This document shows, piece after piece, positions 60,339-64,000 of a stretch of 64,000 nucleotides of DNA (within the stretch, counting starts at the first letter, position 1; every line of letters starts with the position of its first letter). The notes under the pieces were generated by a model. It was not told the DNA's origin, did not search any database, and saw only the letters and a list, made by a program, of their open reading frames with translations. Source of the stretch: Bacteroidota bacterium (GTDB lineage: Bacteria; Bacteroidota; JABWAT01); assembly GCA_017303995.1 (NCBI GenBank), contig JAFLBE010000010.1:1-64000 (forward strand), given 5' to 3'. Both the position numbers and the translations under genes were made by a program.

Positions 60339-61725
60339 TTACTTCATTAACGTCATTTTTCTGATTTCTGTACGTCCTTCTGAGGTCAGACGATAGAAAT
60401 AAACACCACTTGGGAATTGAGCAGCATCAAAGGAAACCACGTGATTTCCAGAAGAAATGCTTTCATTTATCAGGGTGGCAATTTCTTTACCCAGAACATC
60501 ATATACTTTCAGTGTAACTAAACCGTCTGAAGGCAGGTTGAACCCAATCGTTGTTGATGGGTTGAACGGATTCGGGTAGTTCTGGAACAAGGTAAATTCA
60601 TTCGAAACAATACCGTCATTTTCAGATGCTTCATCTTTTCCTGCAGGTTTTGTTGAATACCAAACGCCACTCTTGTACCAGCCTTCACCGGTTCTGCTGA
60701 GGTTAGCGGTCTGACTTGCACCGTTATTGCTGAAAATAATGGAAGCAGAAGTTGTTCCTACGATCGGATAGCAGAACCAACCGGCACCTTCATTTTCCAT
60801 TGCTTTTCCAGGCCAGGTTGAGGTTTGTCCGCTGCCGGTGTTCCAGAAATAGATGGTAGGAGCAGCCCAATTGGTCATGTTACGATAATGGATTTTCAGA
60901 ACGGATGGTTTGGCAGAATACCAGGTTCCGTTGATATACCAGCCTTCACCAGTTCTGCTCAAATCAGCAGTTTTAACAGTTGTTGAACCGTTATCAGAGA
61001 AAATAACCGAGGATGAAGTTGCGCCGGCGATCGTGTATTTGAACCATCCGTCACCTTCAGCAACGGCATTAACACCAGGCCAGGTTGAACTTCCGGCGGT
61101 AGTTGGAACTGTATTCCAGTAATGAACTTTTACAGTAGAAGACCAGCTTGCAGGTTTCCAGAAGTGAACAGTTAATCCCGGTACAGTGCCAATCGTATAG
61201 TCACGCTGGGCAACTGCAGAGGCAGCACCACGGGCGTCAATAGCAATGGCCTTGATGGTTTTTGTGGAAGTAACTGAAAAAGCTGCTGTGTATTTTGTAC
61301 TTGCAGCAGTAGGGGTTGTACCGTTTTGGGTGTAGTAAATAGAAACAGCATCACCATCAGCATCAGTTGCAGACATGGTTACCGTAATTGCAGTTGCACT
61401 GCTTTGACTTGCAGGATTTACAGTTAGAACAGGTGCTGTGTTATCTGGGTTTGATGTGTACCAAACGCCATCTTTGTACCAGCCGTTTGCAGATCTTGTA
61501 AGATCAACCGATTTGTTGGTTTGAGTAACAGGGTCTACAAAAAGAAGATTGGTTGATGTGGTTCCGGTAAAAGTGTAAGCATACCAGGAATTCGCTTCAG
61601 CGGTCATGCCAACACCAGGCCAGGTTGAAGCTGTTCCGCCAGGTAACCGATTCCAGTAATGAACATTTACAGTTGTTCCCCAGCCGGCTGGTTTCTTGAA
61701 CCGAACGGTGAAATTGGTTGTAACC
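60339..61725 (-). repeat. Duplicated starch-binding and sorting module (copy 2)
   Basis: Second copy of the module described at 56447-57830. Protein identity between the copies is very high (for example SDNGSTTVKTADLSRTGEGW in both) while the catalytic domains of the two genes are clearly different, so this part was duplicated or homogenised after the genes arose. Confidence 0.8.
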
Positions 61726-63533
61726 AAAGTATAAGTTTGGCTGGCTTCCGGTGACCATTGTGAGTCAGAACCGACTGCAATTGCCTTAACTGTTTTGGTT
61801 GTACTTACAGAAAATGGAGCAGAATAAACAACCCGTGTTCCTGAAGTTTTTGGATCGGAACCATCAAGTGTATAATAGGTCGTTACAGGGGCAACGCCAC
61901 CGGTTGTTGCAATGGTGATGGTTGTCGGACCTGAAATGGATCCGCCAACAGGAGAAATTGCGACAGCAGGAGCAGATGGAGTCAAAGAATAATCAGTCGG
62001 AACCCAGATGGCGTAGCTGTTTGCATTACAATTGATTCCTGCACGGCCATCAGACTGAACAGTAATGATATTGGCATGACGTCCGGTGATATCTTTCAGT
62101 TGTTTGCTGGCCCACTGTGTGGTTACCCAGGTAGTGATATTGCGGTTTGAATGTTTGTTGACAGCAACGATAAGTCCGGTTTGTCCGCCATTACCAGAAC
62201 GCTGGGCAATGTACATTTGCTTGGGATCATCATTTGAATCGGTCCAGACAGGACTTCCGTCAAGTGTCAGGATAGAATAAGCACCTTTTGCAAATTTGTG
62301 CTTAATTGAAACAAGTTTGAAAAGTTCATCTTTCATTCCATAGGTGTACACATCATGATACCAGATCTGAGCATTGGTCGGAAGGGTAAGCATGTGAGCG
62401 TAAAGCAGGTTTTTCTTGTTTACGATAGGGTTGTGTCCGTCAATGGTAACCAGTCCCTGATAGTTTTTACGGTCAAAGTCGTGGTTTTCGATGAATGACC
62501 AGATTTTTTCGTAGGGAACGCCAAAAGTTCTGTGAAGTCCGGCATTTTGGAAGGCATTTCTTCCGTCATATGCATCACCACCGTTTGAAAGATCCTGGTA
62601 GCGGTAACGAAGTTCAAAGTCAAAAGCACCGGGAGCAGCATCAACAGGTCCGCCGGCTCCGAAGAAAGAAACACCGCTTGAAGTTTGGCGGAGCCATTCT
62701 TTAGCGGCAGGAGCTGAATCCCAATGTTCGCCTACTGAAGGTTTGCCTCTCATGGCACCATAGTTTAACCATCTTTTCATATATTCTGGGTGGATACCCT
62801 TAACAAAGTCAAAACGATACCCATCAAGACCGATTTCCTTGGTAACCCAATCTCCCCAAACCATCAGAGAATCACCATAAGGAAGGTTATTGCCTGAACC
62901 ATTATGAAGCGCATTGTCATAAGCAAACCAGTTGGTGTACATTTTCATGCGGGCGCCCAATTGATCTTCAGAATAATAATCGCCGGTATTACCAGGATTA
63001 ACTGAAGCATTCGGATAAAAGAAATTGTAACCGTTTGCAGACCAGGCTACTCTTTTTGAGCCTTTGGTAATAGGGAAGGATGTCCATGTATTACTGTTTG
63101 TGTAAGGATTTGCTTCCAGATTTCCGCCTGAACGGTGATTTAAAACCATATCGCCCCAAACCTGCATGGTAGAAGCGTGATAGGCATTAATCATATTTTT
63201 AAGTTCGGTTTTATTTCCATAACGGGTGTCAGTCACATTGCCGTCATTGAAATTATCACCGCCCTTGCTGTTATAATTTCCAAGATCATAATAATCGTAA
63301 GGTGTATAGCCAACATCACCTGTTCCGCTGGCACCTTTGTAGAAAGGAGGAATCCAAAGAATATCAAATCCGGCAGCACCCAATTCAGGGGCTTTGGCAC
63401 CTAAATTATCCCACCACACACCACCGGGAGTTACATCCCAGTAAAATCCCTGAAGCATAGTTTTGTCCTGGGCAAATGACCCGGAAGCTGCTACCAGCAA
63501 TAAGGCAGTTATTGCAAATCTCAACGTTTTCAT
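60339..63533 (-). CDS. Secreted GH13 alpha-amylase, second type, with starch-binding modules and type IX sorting domain
   Basis: A 1064-residue exoenzyme. Signal peptide to about residue 21, then a GH13 domain of a different subfamily from its neighbour (starts MLQGFYWDVTPGGVWWDNL, as in bacterial liquefying or plant-like amylases): DMVLNH (128-133), GLDGYRFD (nucleophile Asp242), VGEHWD (acid/base Glu269), IENHD (Asp352). A beta domain follows to about 515, one chitobiase-C-terminal-like repeat, three CBM26-type modules and the sorting domain LFQNYPNPFNPSTTIGFNL. A very strong AGGAGG precedes ATG 63533. The leader carries LacI-type operators. Confidence 0.92.
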   Translation of the reverse strand: MKTLRFAITALLLVAASGSFAQDKTMLQGFYWDVTPGGVWWDNLGAKAPELGAAGFDILWIPPFYKGASGTGDVGYTPYDYYDLGNYNSKGGDNFNDGNVTDTRYGNKTELKNMINAYHASTMQVWGDMVLNHRSGGNLEANPYTNSNTWTSFPITKGSKRVAWSANGYNFFYPNASVNPGNTGDYYSEDQLGARMKMYTNWFAYDNALHNGSGNNLPYGDSLMVWGDWVTKEIGLDGYRFDFVKGIHPEYMKRWLNYGAMRGKPSVGEHWDSAPAAKEWLRQTSSGVSFFGAGGPVDAAPGAFDFELRYRYQDLSNGGDAYDGRNAFQNAGLHRTFGVPYEKIWSFIENHDFDRKNYQGLVTIDGHNPIVNKKNLLYAHMLTLPTNAQIWYHDVYTYGMKDELFKLVSIKHKFAKGAYSILTLDGSPVWTDSNDDPKQMYIAQRSGNGGQTGLIVAVNKHSNRNITTWVTTQWASKQLKDITGRHANIITVQSDGRAGINCNANSYAIWVPTDYSLTPSAPAVAISPVGGSISGPTTITIATTGGVAPVTTYYTLDGSDPKTSGTRVVYSAPFSVSTTKTVKAIAVGSDSQWSPEASQTYTLVTTNFTVRFKKPAGWGTTVNVHYWNRLPGGTASTWPGVGMTAEANSWYAYTFTGTTSTNLLFVDPVTQTNKSVDLTRSANGWYKDGVWYTSNPDNTAPVLTVNPASQSSATAITVTMSATDADGDAVSIYYTQNGTTPTAASTKYTAAFSVTSTKTIKAIAIDARGAASAVAQRDYTIGTVPGLTVHFWKPASWSSTVKVHYWNTVPTTAGSSTWPGVNAVAEGDGWFKYTIAGATSSSVIFSDNGSTTVKTADLSRTGEGWYINGTWYSAKPSVLKIHYRNMTNWAAPTIYFWNTGSGQTSTWPGKAMENEGAGWFCYPIVGTTSASIIFSNNGASQTANLSRTGEGWYKSGVWYSTKPAGKDEASENDGIVSNEFTLFQNYPNPFNPSTTIGFNLPSDGLVTLKVYDVLGKEIATLINESISSGNHVVSFDAAQFPSGVYFYRLTSEGRTEIRKMTLMK

Positions 63534-63556
63534 CGATCCTCCTGTTTTTTGATTAT

Positions 63557-63570
63557 AAAAGCGGTTCCAT
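63557..63570. promoter_or_regulatory. Imperfect LacI-type operator in amylase leader
   Basis: AAAAGCGGTTCCAT differs by one base in the centre from the two better sites at 63669-63684 and 63902-63915. It lies about 25 bp before the amylase start codon. It could be a weak auxiliary site. Confidence 0.3.
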
Positions 63571-63668
63571 TTTTTCTACTGAGTTACCGGAAGGGGTATG
63601 AAAGAACTTTTTCCGGAAAGCGATTGCGATGTCGTCAGTGAAAAATCCGGCTGAGCCGGGGGAAGAAG

Positions 63669-63684
63669 TGCAAAAGCGCTTCCA
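63669..63684. promoter_or_regulatory. LacI-type operator of the amylase promoter
   Basis: TGCAAAAGCGCTTCCA contains the palindromic centre AAGCGCTT seen in LacI/GalR/CcpA-family operators. It lies just past the expected start of the minus-strand promoter at 63698-63728, so binding would block transcription of the amylase gene. Confidence 0.6.
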
Positions 63685-63697
63685 CCTTGTCTTGTTG

Positions 63698-63728
63698 AAA
63701 AGGTAAGTATCTGATTTTTGCTTGTCAA
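63698..63728 (-). promoter_or_regulatory. Promoter of the amylase gene at 60339-63533
   Basis: On the minus strand TTG (63728-63726, extended to TTGACA) is followed by 20 bp and TACCTTTT (63705-63698), one mismatch from TAnnTTTG. The leader would be about 155 nt and contains the operators at 63669 and 63557. Confidence 0.5.
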
Positions 63729-63859
63729 TAGATGTCACGAAAAATCACAATTATAAATTTCTTTCATGATGCATAACATCATTATAAATAACGGTTTATA
63801 CGTTTTATAAAAAAAAGTTAAAATGACAGTTTATTAAATAGATTTTGTATAAATGTGAT

Positions 63860-63890
63860 CTGGGATACAAAAAAGAGATATTTATCTTTG
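63860..63890 (+). promoter_or_regulatory. Rightward promoter at the window edge
   Basis: TATCTTTG at 63883-63890 fully matches TAnnTTTG; CTG at 63860-63862, 20 bp upstream, is one base from TTG. It drives a gene that lies beyond the right edge and is therefore divergent from the amylase promoter. Confidence 0.5.
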
Positions 63891-63901
63891 TAACGATTCC
63901 A

Positions 63902-63915
63902 TGAAGCGCTTCCAT
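63902..63915. promoter_or_regulatory. LacI-type operator of the rightward promoter
   Basis: TGAAGCGCTTCCAT holds the palindrome GAAGCGCTTC and lies about 17 bp after the -7 box, close to the spacing (about 20 bp) of the operator on the amylase side. Both divergent units are thus likely under one LacI-family regulator. The remaining bases to 64000 hold a second inverted repeat CTTCCAT/ATGGAAG (63909-63931) and an open frame from ATG 63962 that runs off the window. Confidence 0.6.
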
Positions 63916-64000
63916 TATTTTAAAATGGAAGGGCTTCGATATTTATATGTTTAAACACGAAATGGAAATATTCAGGATGGAAGAAATGCAGAATGGAAGG

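Noticed and set aside
63617-63630. Further LacI-type site (AAAGCGATTGCG)
   Set aside because: Only half of the palindrome matches AAGCGCTT, so it is not better than chance.
63901-63954. 17-codon open frame starting ATGAAGCGC
   Set aside because: Its start is the operator itself, there is no Shine-Dalgarno and it is only about 5 nt after the expected transcription start; most likely chance, though a leader peptide cannot be excluded.

Overview
The window looks like chromosomal DNA of a Bacteroidota/Chlorobiota-type (FCB group) bacterium. Three large exported proteins end in the YPNPFNP C-terminal domain used as a type IX secretion sorting signal. Several upstream regions carry the Bacteroidota promoter form (TTG, about 20 bp, TAnnTTTG). 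Family content fits as well: a 29-residue AURKAIP1/COX24-type basic protein, Bacteroidota-type AMP nucleosidase, DUF4286, DUF4292, and many lipoproteins. Unlike most true Bacteroidetes, many genes have a clear AGGAG Shine-Dalgarno, and GTG/TTG starts are fairly common, so an Ignavibacteria-like or other deep FCB lineage is plausible; I cannot name the species. No tRNA, rRNA, CRISPR array, transposase or phage gene was recognised inside the window.

Layout. 1-0.34 kb: two tandem promoters fire leftward out of the window and one fires rightward into tadA. 0.3-2.1 kb: tadA, a Dabb protein and a prohibitin-like protein, closed by a bidirectional terminator. 2.1-3.4 kb (minus): inositol monophosphatase and a DUF971 protein with a His-rich tail. 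3.5-9.3 kb: sppA, an HU-family protein, a zinc-ribbon TPR protein, the 29-aa basic protein, exported and membrane proteins of unknown role, ddl. 9.3-15.3 kb: an EF-G paralogue, a HIT hydrolase, a large SLBB polysaccharide export protein and an orphan. 15.3-17.2 kb (minus): a Fis-type HTH protein and AMP nucleosidase. 17.2-19.7 kb: beta-CASP RNase-like protein, pterin dehydratase, zinc-ribbon membrane protein. 19.7-26.8 kb (minus): FAD oxidoreductase, gpmA, PLP enzyme, malic enzyme-PTA fusion, moeA. 26.8-30.4 kb: Nudix, a small exported protein, DUF255 protein, ArsC.

30.5-35.3 kb is a tight envelope operon: DUF4286, an FNR-like oxidoreductase, a TPR lipoprotein, a DUF4292 lipoprotein and an EnvC-like amidase activator. 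35.5-40.7 kb (minus) holds surface and lipoprotein genes, including an FG-GAP protein with a sorting domain. 40.9-45.3 kb is a two-gene unit of a single-pass protein of unknown family and a TPR-CHAT lipoprotein with an intact His/Cys pair. 45.4-50.1 kb (minus): mtaB, rpsA, cmk and a LEA-type lipoprotein, followed by a repeat-rich intergenic stretch and a SpoU methyltransferase. 51.2-56.2 kb (minus): an EF-hand membrane protein, then an operon joining a periplasmic adaptor, a VTC (polyphosphate polymerase-type) protein and DUF4956. 56.4-63.5 kb (minus): two secreted GH13 amylases whose C-terminal starch-binding and sorting regions are recent duplicates, preceded by a divergent control region with two LacI-type operators.

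Most likely to repay attention: the exported CHAT lipoprotein with its unrecognised partner (40.9-45.3 kb), the adaptor-VTC-DUF4956 operon (53.6-56.2 kb), and the starch-utilisation control region at the right end.
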